64,000 bases of DNA. It comes from Monarcha castaneiventris obscurior (Eukaryota > Chordata > Aves > Passeriformes > Monarchidae). The stretch covers positions 7,679,501-7,743,500 of the forward strand of contig JAMPIT010000258.1 in assembly GCA_026261815.1 (NCBI GenBank), written 5' to 3'. Numbering within the stretch: position 1 is the stretch's first letter; each line of letters starts with the position of its first letter. The notes beneath the pieces were generated by a model that was given only the letters and a program-made list of their open reading frames with translations, was not told the origin of the DNA and searched no databases. Below, piece after piece: positions 1-11,700 of the stretch. Position numbers and translations under genes: made by a program.

Positions 1-1856
1 CCTCTGTAATAAACTGTGCCCACCACAGCGTATATTCTTTTAAATAACATTTTAAAATATTTTCCGGTAAATTAAAGTGATGACATGTTTGTAGGGCTCA
101 TTGTTAATTTCATTTCCTTTGGCTCAGCCAGCCAGATAAAATGCAATGTTATTAATCTTTGTTTAAAAGAAGATCCTTTGCCGAACAGTAATAAATGATC
201 CTGATAGATTTGTCAGGAAAATGAATGATAATCATTTGCAGATAGACACAAGCCTCGTATGGAAGATTAATAAGAAAATATGTATTGGCATCATTAATAA
301 CATCTGCTGCCAATGCACTTGGATATTGGTTACAGCCTGAGAGCGATGTGTTCTTGTTAGGACACCACAACTCATCCCCTGCTGCCACAGCCAGCCTGCA
401 CAGTGCTCCTGTTCAGCTGGGGTTTCAGTTTTTGATTTATTTGGTTTTAATTTTTTTTCAGCTAATTACACTGTTTTCCTAGAAAACAAAAGCAAAGGTC
501 AAGATGTTTTGAGACAACTTTGCTTTATTTCAATAAAACCTGTCAGACTCCCCCTCCCCAATCATTCTTTTCTCTTTTGTTTCACTTCAGTGCTTCAAAG
601 CAGAGTAGTGAAGTCAAATCAGTTTCCCAATGAAATGTGTTCCTCCTGGGGATGCACAGCTGGCTGCATCTGGCAGTGTGGGTGTCTCCACTCCTTCTCA
701 GGGCCAAGCTCAGAGATGCAGTCACAGTTCTCAAAGTGCATTACTTTGTTTAACCAACATCAACACCATCATTTTAAAGGAAAAGTTACCTTCAAGGATC
801 TGTGGGGTGAGATGGGGAGGGGAAAATCTCATCACATAACCAAAGATCAAAAATATTTTGTCATTAAAAAAAAAATGGCTTAGTAAAATTCAGTTCTACT
901 CTCTGCAAAACTGAATTTTTCTTTGGGGAGAAAAAAAAATCCAAAACGTTTAAAAAACTGCCCCAGTTTCCTCATCCTGCTCTGTGTTGCAGTCCCCATG
1001 GATGTGTGGTCCAAAAAAGCTAATAAACCCATTGAGCTGAGAGCTGCTGAGGGTCTCTGTGGCCCAGGGTGAGGAGGTGAGAGCCCTGGTATTTATAAGT
1101 GCACTAAAAATGTACCTGTTCTTATTAGACATTTGCCAGCTATTAATCACTGCTAGTAACTTGATTTTCTCCAAATACTTTGAGGCACTCTCTGATCTGG
1201 CACCTCCTGCCTGAAATGGAATAGTGGAAAGGCACAACAAGCTCTGTGTCATGTGCCTCTTACCGTGGAGATGGAGGGGCAGCTCATGGGGCTGAGATCT
1301 CCCTTCTTCACAGGAAATCTACTTTTTCCTCTTAGAATGAGCAAATGCTTAAACTAACCTGCATGAGGCCAGCACAAACCCATCCTGCTCCATCCAAACT
1401 GGGGATGAGCAGGGGAATCATGGCTCAACCTTCCCATGCCTGGTGGAAACAGAGCCTTGTTTTTTTCTCTCCTCGCTGTCTCATGACTCATTTTCTTCAT
1501 GGTGCCGTGTTTCTCTGTGTGCCCTCACCTCCCCACACAGCCCACGGTCACTGGGACCTGCCCTTTGGATGCAGGGTCACATCCTGCGGCCATTTTCAGC
1601 CTTCTCCAGGCACAGATGTTAACAGTGGGTGCTGCTGTGCTGTCTCTTCGTGGTTTCAAAGATTTTTGGCTATGCCACCTTCTGCGATGGCCCTGAGGTG
1701 CATCAGAGGAGCTCAGACTTGTTCCAAAAGGCGAGATGCTGATCCAGGCCCCAAGGAAGGGTTTTCTTTTCTGTGGCACAGCCAGGTCGCTGTGGTCCCA
1801 GGGAGCCCTTTGTGTGTCAGACAGGACAGATCACCACCACAACCCACAGTCAGGAC
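1..1856. other. Intergenic DNA downstream of SLC5A9
   Basis: No protein-coding exon is recognisable. The first ~420 bases are AT-rich, with several TAAT cores (ATTAATC, ATTAATAA), and may be regulatory. The rest is unremarkable and has no clear repeat. In mammals SPATA6 lies beyond this end of SLC5A9 in convergent orientation; none of it is visible here. Confidence 0.5.
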
Positions 1857-2553
1857 TCCTTGGTTACCGAGGCACCTTTATTGCTGGAAATGCTGTTAAG
1901 GGGCAGCATCGGCCCCGTGAGCAAACAGGCCCAGGCTGGTGTAAGCCCAGCCCTCGTGCAGCAGAGGGGGCAGGATGGGGGCTCAGGGAGCAGGAAGAAG
2001 CCCCCTGTCCCCACTGCTGATGCCAGTGAGGGGTGAGGTGGGAGGGGTCCCACACAGGTCGTGGGGAGGCTGTGGGAGCCAAGGGTGTCACTGCCGAGTT
2101 AATCCCTCTGATCCCATCTGACTTTTGGCCATATAAAAAACCACAGGTAGTGTTTAAATCTCCTTCCCCCTGCCAGTGTAAACCAGAGCTCCTTTCCCTA
2201 AGCACAGCAGTGCAAAGTCAGCCCTGAGAGAGGCCCCAGCCATACCACAGCTGGGCTTTCCGAAGCCTTTGCTCCTTGCTGGGCTCAGCTCTGCACCCTT
2301 AAACTTGACCCCAGACCTCCTGATTTGTCCCACACATCCCCTGCATCCCAGGTGTGACCAGTGCCAAGCCTTGGGCACCCCTCATGGAGAAACTGAGCCC
2401 CACAGCCATTCCCAGCAAGCCGTGCCTCCAGGGAAGGGCTGTGCTGCCGTGGGCCAGCACCTGGGGGCTGTCACCAGGGGCTCTGGCACCTGATGGGCCC
2501 AGCTCAGACAGGAAGGTGAGAGCCACCAAAGGCACGGGATTCCCGACCCCAGC
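1857..2553 (-). other. SLC5A9: SLC5A9 3' untranslated region
   Basis: Sequence between the stop codon and the probable cleavage site, GC-rich, with no conserved element I recognise. The end is inferred from the poly(A) signal at 1877-1882 and a GT-rich downstream element; the cleavage base itself is a guess to within about 15 nt. Confidence 0.7.
1877..1882 (-). terminator. Polyadenylation signal AATAAA for SLC5A9
   Basis: The plus strand reads TTTATT, so the transcript strand has canonical AATAAA. I see no other copy between here and the SLC5A9 stop codon. About 30-60 nt downstream on the minus strand the DNA turns GT-rich (GTGGGTTGTGGTGGTGATC), as expected for the downstream cleavage element. 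Confidence 0.8.
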
Positions 2554-2762
2554 TCAGCCAAAATACGCCCACAGGAAGACGTTGATGGTCAGCAGGAGAA
2601 TGGCATTGGCATTGCACACAGTCCTCCACAGGGGCTTCTCCTCGATGCTGGTGAGGGTCTGCTCCAGGGCAGCTCTCTCCTCCTGGGACAGGGTGGGCGT
2701 GGGGCTGGTGGGCAGGCCACAGAACCACAAATACACCATTTTCCAGCAGGGAGGCTTGGCTG
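2554..2762 (-). CDS. SLC5A9: SLC5A9 exon 14 (C-terminus and stop)
   Basis: The terminal coding stretch of 209 nt. It reads [19 protein letters not shown], then [18 protein letters not shown], then the last helix ending NVFLWAYFG and TGA. The phase-1 start follows a TCTCGCAG acceptor. A second CAG directly follows it, so a NAGNAG choice that drops one residue is possible. Confidence 0.95.
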
Positions 2763-5700
2763 CTGCGAGAGGCGCACAAAACATGGCTGTTAGAATCTAT
2801 TGGGACTCTTCCCTCCCTTCTCCCAATTTTTTGGAGTGCATCGGCCAGTCTGGAGTGGGGCTTGAGAGGCACCCTAATGGGAGATGCAAGATGATGGGGG
2901 AAAAGGGAAAGGAAAAGGAAAAGGAAAAGGAGAAAAGGAAAAGGAAAAGGAAAAGGAAAAGGAAAAGGAAAAGGAAAAGGAAAAGGAAAAGGAAAAGGAA
3001 AAGGAAAAGGAAAAGGAAAAGGAAAAGGAAAAGGAAAAGGAAAAGGAAAAGTTCTCCCTTAACCATGTACAGCACAGCCTGATTGCAGTCAGTTGATTGC
3101 AACGTCAATCACTCATTAGTTAATTAACAAAGCTTTTCCCCCTCCTCCCCAATCCAAATTCCATCCACTTTTAAAAATTCCTGACAGCATGATGGTCCAT
3201 TTAGAGATATCCTGGCTTGTTTATTACATATGGCTCGCCAGGTGAAGTGTGTGTTTTAATTGTCAGTCCTGTGCTGTGTGTATTTCACTCCCTGTTCTTT
3301 CCAAATACAACCTTTTTTTGAAACGCAGGATGTTATAGGGCCTTGATAAAAGTGTTACCTAGAAAAAACCCTCATTAAACTGTCAACTGCTGTGTTTTGC
3401 ATCTCCTTCCTCATCTCTGCTAATTACCAAAATAACAAGATATTTGTTTATAAAAATCTGAGCTAGTGAAGTGAACTAGGAATAGATAACAAATAAGAAA
3501 TAATGCTGAATGACTGCGTTCAACTTAAACCCAAACTTCCTCTATTGGGGAAACAAAAATAAGGGATTTGGTTAGATGTTCTCTTCTGTTTAGTTGGGTG
3601 TGATTGGTTCCAGTGTCCTTTGGACTGACCAGCAAATGGAAGGAGTGAAGAATCTTGTGTGTGTCTTGATTCTGAGGTTTCTGCTCTGTAACCTTCGAAG
3701 GTTAAGCTCAAAACAAGAAAGCTGCATTTTTTAATAGATTTAGAGAATAAAGCTCTGACCACTCTGAAAAGAACTTGCCTATGTAGCATCTCCTGATACT
3801 GTTCTGTCTCCTGATGACTCTTTAAGTTCACTTTGCTCTGCCTTCCTTCCTATTAAATACCCCTGGTAGGACACGCAGCTATTTAAGGTCTGGGTTTTAA
3901 CCGTGGCTTACATCCTAAGGGAAGATGAAAAATCCTGCTGGCATCATGGAAATGAGAAAAGTGAGGCCTGTGGGTTCATTCTAGGACATCCACAAAGTGC
4001 ACATGTCTGCTCCCAGGGTCTCTTGTTCCCCTCAGACTGTGCTGCTATTTTTTTCAGGAATAGCAGCTCTTCCGAGCCATTCAAGGGTTGTGACATGAAG
4101 GTAGGTTGGGAGGACCAGGAGCCTCAACAGTTCCATTTGTCACATCCTTAAAACTGTAAATACAAGCCCCAGCTCCAGTGAATGCACCAGGTGGTCCCTC
4201 ATGAGTTTTAGGGACTTGCATGGGATCCTGGCTGTGCACTCCCAGGCATATGAGCGTGTTTGTTCACAGACAGACCCCTACCTGCCTCCTCCTTATCTCC
4301 TGAAGCTGCACTTTCTGCCAGGTGTTCTGGGTTGATCTGTGCTGCTTCACTCTTGCAGTTTTTCAGGTTTATGGCAGGTGCTTTTCGGTGCCTGGTCCAC
4401 CACGTGAGGCTGCCCAGCTGCAAAGTGGAACAGAGAGAAACTGGTCACTGCCTGTCCACCCAGTGGCCACCCAGTCATCTCCTTCCTTGGGGCACACGTC
4501 CAAGGTGGTGCTGAGTCCTGTTCGGGGTGATCTCCCACTTTCCCTCCCCTCCTTCCTGCACATGTGCCCACACCCTGGAGAAGAAGGTTGGCACCATCCA
4601 GCTGGAGCTGAAAAGCTGGGGAAAAGTGTGAAATAATCTGGTTTTTCTCCTTCCATTTTTTAAAAGAACCTGTTCCATCCCTGTCTCTGCAAGGAGTAAC
4701 CTTCCAGGAGACACTGGAGAAGCAGTTTCCTATTTGCAATGCTCATGTGATTGATCTGAAATAATGATGGTCTGTGTCCAGAATGGCAGCCCTCCAACAG
4801 GGAAGGGGAATCAAGTCAAACAAATAAAAATAAATCAAAAAAGAAGCCAAGATACCCTCTTTGGATACAGACAGTCACAGACAGCTGTTGTACCCTCAGA
4901 AGATTATTTTTAATTCCAGATTTCTCTGATGGGCCAATACAAGACATTGCCTGTCTGCAGAAAGCCACAAAGAGCAATCAGTCTGCTTTACAAATGCCCA
5001 AGTTTTGAAACTCTTATCGTACAGCAAGCCTGGAAGTCCTCTCCCTGGAATGCAGGAGTGCACAGGAGACATCAATCTTGCAAACCTCAGAGGCCCTTTG
5101 GCAGCTGGGGGCAGGGGGGTTCCACACCCCAGGGGCTCAGGGATTTGGGGTAGAGCCAGACCCGCTGCTGCTGGGGCTGACCTTGGCATGCCCGGGATCC
5201 TGGTGGCTCTTCCTGACCCCTACCCTGGCCAGGCCAGGCAGCAGGACAGGCTCATCCATCCCTCCAAACGCAGCTGCCAGGCCCAGGGGCTGCCCTCTGT
5301 CTCCAGCCCTGTGCCTGGTGCCAACAAAGGTGCCCTGGTGGCAACAGGGCAGGCACAGCCACACATGCCCCAGGAGCAGCTGCCTCCCTGCTCTGCCCGT
5401 GTGGAAATTGATGTCTCCAGTGGGTCACTTACAAAGGAACGTGAGTTTAATTTTTGTATTTTGCACACAGAAATCCAGGCAGAAGCTTCTGGCTGACAGA
5501 AAGAGTTGCATAATTTCCAGAAGATTTATAGCTTTATTTAAATCATTTTCAACTGAGATGAGCACTGGGCAGGGCTAATCTTTCTTGTCATGAAGTGCTA
5601 AATTGCTTTGATTTGATGATCCTCATCTTTCTCGGGGATTCTTTTTTTTTTAATCACTTAGGAAATGTCACTGGAACATAGTAAAGTTTCAGGGTACTGA

Positions 5701-8700
5701 AGGATTTCCAAAACTTTTTTCCTTTTTTCTCCTCATGTGTCACTGTCTCTTCACATTGCAGCAAAATCTGCAAGGGCTGGGGTGTACCTGGGGCTCAGAC
5801 TCCAGAGGGAAGCAATTCCCAATGGAAAGCAGCATAGAGACAGGGAACCTCATGGCATCATCCCACTGCCCCACTGTTTTGGAGAAAGGGTGCAAATTCA
5901 TAACCAAGAATTGCCTACAGGGGGCCTGTGTCAGCTCTACTGACTGGGACCTGGGAAGTGCTGCCTGAGGCCACCACGTCCAAGGGCAGGGGAGCAGGAG
6001 GGAGCCTTGTGTCCCCCCTTAGTTTGCTCCTGTCAGCACCCACAGAGCTGAGCATGTCTGGCTCTCGGTGGCACCAAATGATGCCGTGGGAGCTCCAGCT
6101 GCAGCACCTCGGAGCTCTCAGGGTGGGCTCAGGCCAGCCCAGGTGGGCTTGGTGCTCCTCCTAAGCTGTGCACCAAGAGGAGACACTAAAGCCAGACTTC
6201 AAGACACAGGGAAAACATCCCAACCTCAGAGTACGCCGGGTGGAGCTGCCAGTCCATCAGCCTGTCCGGGTGAGCCCTGACCCCTGGCGAGCTGACCTGC
6301 TGGTGCAGCACTCGCTGCTTTGTGGGCTGCTCCCCTCCCTTTTCACCCTCAGTCTCCTTGGGCAAGGGAGTTTGCAAGAACTCAGCAAAGTTTTTCTTTT
6401 GTTGTTTGTAAACTAGAATAAATCCTTCTGTTCCAAAATGCCATCTGGCACCTGACAGTTGTGTTTCAGCTTCACAGTCTCAAATTTAATTGTAAGCTCT
6501 TTTGCAGGGTTTTCAAGGACGGCGTGACACAATATGGACTACCTACAATGAAGACATATGAACTCTGGAGCATACCAAACAAATTCCTTGCATACTTGTT
6601 TTCCAGCACAGCATCAATCACCGCAGGGATGGGAGAGTGTCCAAAACAGCAGGAGAAAATGCTACAGCTTGCAGTTCTCAGATTGTAATTCATTTAAAGC
6701 CAGGAACATTAGATGCACCACTCTAACATCAGATACAAATCTCTTTTCTCCTTTTGCCCATTTACTACCTCAAAAGCATTGAGATTCAATATTTAAAGTT
6801 GTCCGGTGTAGATCCTCAGCTGGTGTAAAGCGACATAACTGTGCTCAACAGCTGTTCCTGGTCTTTGAAGGCAATGGAGCTGTGCTGATTTACATCTGCT
6901 GAGGTATGATCTATCACTGTACTTCCTCGGCTTTGTCTTTGCTGGCTTGTTTTTCCACTCTTTTTGCTTGACAAAACAAATGACACAATTCCTAGCTCCT
7001 GTACCATGTCCTTCATCATTCCATCTCCAAGCACTGCCGTTAAGGATGAGCAGAACCAGCCCCGTGCAAGTCTTAGAGGAGAAATATCTGAGGCTCAGGA
7101 ATGGAATTGATTAACCAGGAAGCACCAAAGCTTCAGAGATCCTCACCCAGGACAACCAGCACAGCCTCCCCTTCCCAGACACTGTCATGGGGACACTCAG
7201 GCTCTTCACCACAGGTTTGCCCACTTGCATGCCAAGTAAATAGTGGCCAAACGCAAAGGCCAGGTGCCAGTTTCTACACAGAGAGTTAGAGCCTGGCATG
7301 CCCACCCTAATCTCCACCTCCTGTCCTTCCTTCCCCAAACCCTTCTGTCCCTGACCCACCTCAGCACAGCCACAGACTTGCTGGAGATGAGGGGACAAAC
7401 CTCCATGAGAAGCCATGTCACCAGCAGTGATTGTCCAAGCCCACACCTCTGCTCATGTTTAGGGCAAAACCTGGGGTGGGTCTGACCCAGGAAAATGAAA
7501 AATGTTCGTCTCACTGCTGCCCACTCAGATTTGTGCCAGACAGGCAGAAACCCAGCAATGTTGTGTCCTACTTCAGTTAAACCCCACACCTTCCCTTTGG
7601 CTGTTCTCTGAGGAACAAGGGCAGACTTTTCCTGTTGAAATCAGGAATAAATAGAAACTGAATGGAATCAGACTAAAAGAAACAGGGGCAGACTCTCCCA
7701 TTCCTACTGAGCTGTGGGAAGAGGGAATAACTGCTTAGTGGCACAAATTTCCTGGCAGCCCATCCCATTTTCCTTGTGGTGGGATGATACTGAGGGGCAG
7801 GGGGCACATAGGATGGTCATCACAAATATCAGGTGATTGTGTCCAGCCTCTCACTGCCACAGGCAGTATCATTAATTCTCACTCATTTTCTACAACAGAG
7901 TCTCTTACACAGAGGTCAAGCACTGACCTCAGCACTACGTGGGGTCCATGGCATACCAAAAGGCTATCCTGAACATCCCAATTGAGAAAACTTCCCCCAG
8001 AAAGTCCAGCTGATGTTAGTTCCTGGCCAGTGCTGCCCTTTAGCAAGCTCTCCTCCCTCCCTGGCTCTCCACATGCACCTGAGGTGGGGCAGGACCACGT
8101 CTGGTCCTTTGTTCCTCTGGGATAACTGCACACAGCTGCTTCAGACAAAATCCTGCCCTCCCTGACCATACCCCTGACTCTTTGAAGAATGTGTCAAATA
8201 AGGCCACTTACATCCAGCACCTATAAACTCACACATTTCAGTAGAAATACCACTAAAAATCTCCCCTGGGGAATCTCTTCAGATGGTAACCTCCCTTTCC
8301 CTAATTCTATTGTAGTGGGCTCCATCCTGAACTCCCCCTCTTAGAAGATACTTTAAATGTTTTCATACCTCTGAGGTCAGACTAAAAAGCCTGGAGGTGC
8401 TGGGGCCAGTTTCTCCATCTCCTGAACTGCTGGTTTGACGCTCACTGTTCACCAGAGCTGTGTTAATGCATCTTATCTTGCTATTGCTGTGGGCAGGGAG
8501 CACTGCACATGTTTAGCTATCACAGGTCAGATGATGAGTGGGAACTCATTAAACCACAGTAATTAATTGCTGGCAACCATCTGGCCACCCCTGAGCAGCC
8601 GTGAACAACGTAAGCAGCAGAACTAATGGTGCCTCCTTGCCAGTATTTCTCTCTCCCATGTGGATCCTCTGATAGCTAATAAAAGCTGAGAGTTTATCTC

Positions 8701-11700
8701 CAAGCAGACACAAAGACAGCCTCTCTCCCCCCTCCTCTCCCCTATCTGAGCACCTGCTTTCATGTAATCTTTAGGAGCGGGATGTCTTTGACACCTATAA
8801 CATTCCATCAAACATTGATGGACCTGGTTAATGCTTTACAAGTTATGAGGAAGCAACAGATTGATGCCATCATAGCATTTTCTCTCTCATGCAGTTAGAC
8901 AGGAAAAAATAGTTCTTTTTAATCTATCCAGTAACCTTTGCTGAGAGGTAGGTGGCAGTTTTGTCATATTGGCAGCTGCTTTAAAACTTGGGACTGGGAA
9001 AAGTTGCTTTAAGTTTTATGATATAAAACCTCCCAACTCTGCACCATTTTAATGTGCTAAGTAAAAGAAAGTTGTGCTTCCCTCAAAGTTATTAAATTTA
9101 ATTGAGATCACATTGGGACAAAATGTTATTTTCCTAAATGCCCGTGTTGCAAAAGATATTAATCTTGTTTGCCTGAAAGATTGATGCTGGCTCTGCTGAA
9201 ACAGGCTAGATGCTACAATTAGATATATTTAATTCTTCCTCAGCAGTGCTCTGTAATGTGATTTCATCTCCTTCCCCTTCTTCTTTTCTTTCTATTCCAG
9301 TTATGATGGGCTGTGGTGTCTGCCCAGCTCTGGGCACAGCATGGGAACTCACACTCAATTTGAAGCACTCAGTGCTCAGCAGCATTAACACTCTGCGACC
9401 TGGGGAATAGAGAGAGCTGAGGAGCAAGGGCTTCTTGGCAGCATATGCATTACACACCATTTCTTAGCCACTGGAGGGACAGAAAAGGGCAGATCTCAGG
9501 GATTTTTGGTACCCAAACGGGGGCTCTGGGAAAAGGGTGTCAGTGCAAGTCACTTACCTTTTCTTCAGGGATCGGTGGGGTGCAGAGGCTGATGAGGATG
9601 GTGACAATGGCAGTGAGGGCACAGAGGATGAGGGCGAAGTAGAGGTAGTGCAAGTCCTTTAGCACAGCTGGTCTCCTGTCCTCCTCCCCACAAGATGGGG
9701 GGCTATAAATAAACTCCATAATCATCCGAACCAGACCCACAGCAAGCCCAGCCATGAGGCCCCAGAAAGCACCCTGAGAAAGGCAAGCACAGAGAAAAGG
9801 TCACTGCAAATTACCTCTCGTTGTAGTTCTCCCTCTCCTCTCCTTCCTTCCCAAGACTTTCTATGCCTGATGGAAATCGACACCGATGCCCATCAAAGGA
9901 GAATTTTTTCAGGTAAAAATCCTAATTTTCTCTCTCTGCCCTTGAACATGGATCAGATAGAGCACAAACAATGCAAGAATCCCCTCCTAACAACACTCCT
10001 CCAACGAGACTTTGACACATCATCCCTAAATGGCAGAACAACTTCCCTTTCATGCTCTCAAATGGGGCTGCCAAGAAGTGCCACTTGCAGTGACTTCTTA
10101 GAAGCAAACCCACACCCCCTGGACACTGGACTAAGATCCACTAATGAATGCCAGGGAAAGGCTGTCTAATTGTCACACTTTAGCTGGACTGGGTCCGAGT
10201 TTACAAAGGCTAAGTACTGAGGGGAGAGATATTTATTTATTTTATCAAATTAAATACATGTATCAATTGGTTGTTGACACTTCACTTACAGGCTCATTAA
10301 TCCTCTTCCAGAAAATTGCCAAGATGAAGAGGGCTGTGATTGGTGGGGCCAGATAGCTGGTTATGGACTGAATGTAGTCAAAGAGCTTTCCACTGTTGGC
10401 TGATTGAATGATTGGGATCCAGAGAATACTGATGACCACAAGGATGAGGATGAAGACTCTGAAAGAGACAGATAAAATTGTGTTAACTCTGTAGGCAGAG
10501 TTAAACAGAACACACTCCCAGTTGCTCCTGGAATTTCCTAAGAAAAAATCCACAGATCACTCTCAAGAACCTTTCCTTGTGTACACAGGAAAACAGAAAA
10601 TTGTTCTCCCATGGTGAGCCTGGCATGTCCTAGAGTGTGACATGGTCTTCAATGACCTTGGCTCTTGGATGCGAGAGAAAGAGGACACTGGAAGCTTGTG
10701 GAAGCACTCTTGCTGCCACCTTTCCAAGCAGGTAATGTGTTCCGTCCCTTGCTTTTGCCAAATTCCAACTCGTTTGCTACTTGTTAAAGTTGTGCTTGGG
10801 GTCTCGGGTGGGTATTGTAACCTTCTGCCTGTGCTCTGAGTGTCACAGAGGTTTGTCCATACTGCTGAGCAAGAGGTACTTGTCCTGTCACCACTGCCAT
10901 GGTGAAGTGTGAGCAGCCTTCAGCCACCCCTCAGCAAAATTTAGAACTTAACGCTGATGACTGGAGAGCAAAAGCTCCACAAACACACTGAATGCAGCCG
11001 AAATTCCCCTGTCTGGAGGAGAACTTTATATGCCCCTGACATAATGCAGCACCAAAGCTTGTCTGCAAAGGACACTACAACTTATCTCAGAGAGAGAGCT
11101 GGGAGGCTCAGCTCTGCACTTCTCCCTGGAAAAAAAAAAAACAAACAGAAGAAGTAATTGCAACATATCACTCCTGTCTGATGCAAAAATAACATATTTT
11201 TATAGACCTCTGGTGGCAATGACTCCAGAGCGCTTTCAGCTTTCCTGAAAGTTACATTTAAAGCAGTATTTATAATAAGTTTGGAGAGAAGAGAGGCAAT
11301 TATCTGCTAGCTCAGTGGAACACTCAGAGTTTCTCCTTGACCAGATCTACCCAAGAAGAAGGTGGAAAATGCAATGCTCTTTCCCAAGCTGTGCTCCTGC
11401 TATCCATTACAGGCACCAGATTTTTCTCAGTGAGTGCAGCCCGGAGGATGTAAATGCTGCACTCAGAGCAGATGATGAGAGGAACGAGACATAAATAAAT
11501 GTAAGGACCTGCCCACAATCATCAGCTCCTGCTCCGAGGCCTGCCTGCGGACCCGCTGCCAGATGTCGATGACGAAGAGGGTGCTGCTGCTGTTGAAAAT
11601 GGAGGTGAGGGAGCTCATCAGGGCTGCCATCATCACTGCAATCATCAAACCCCGGAGCCCTGCGGGAGCCAAGCACACAAGGGGCATCAGGACCAGACCT

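Larger units (their letters stand above)
4418..9557 (-). other. SLC5A9: SLC5A9 intron 12 (5.1 kb)
   Basis: The longest intron of the gene, bounded by AAG|GTAAGT and TTTGCAG. It holds the MITE-like palindrome at 6806-6915 and the G-rich tract at 5107-5150. No nested gene or alternative exon could be supported. Confidence 0.85.

Noticed and set aside
1960..1990. CTCF-like and quadruplex-like G-rich stretch in the SLC5A9 3' UTR region
   Set aside because: At least three mismatches to CTCF, and only three G-runs within loop limits.
2354..3108. Long open frames rich in Lys-Glu, Lys-Arg or Phe-Leu across the (GGAAAA)n tract
   Set aside because: The frames exist only because a 6-bp repeat has no stops. 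They lie in an intron next to a real SLC5A9 exon and have no independent protein character.
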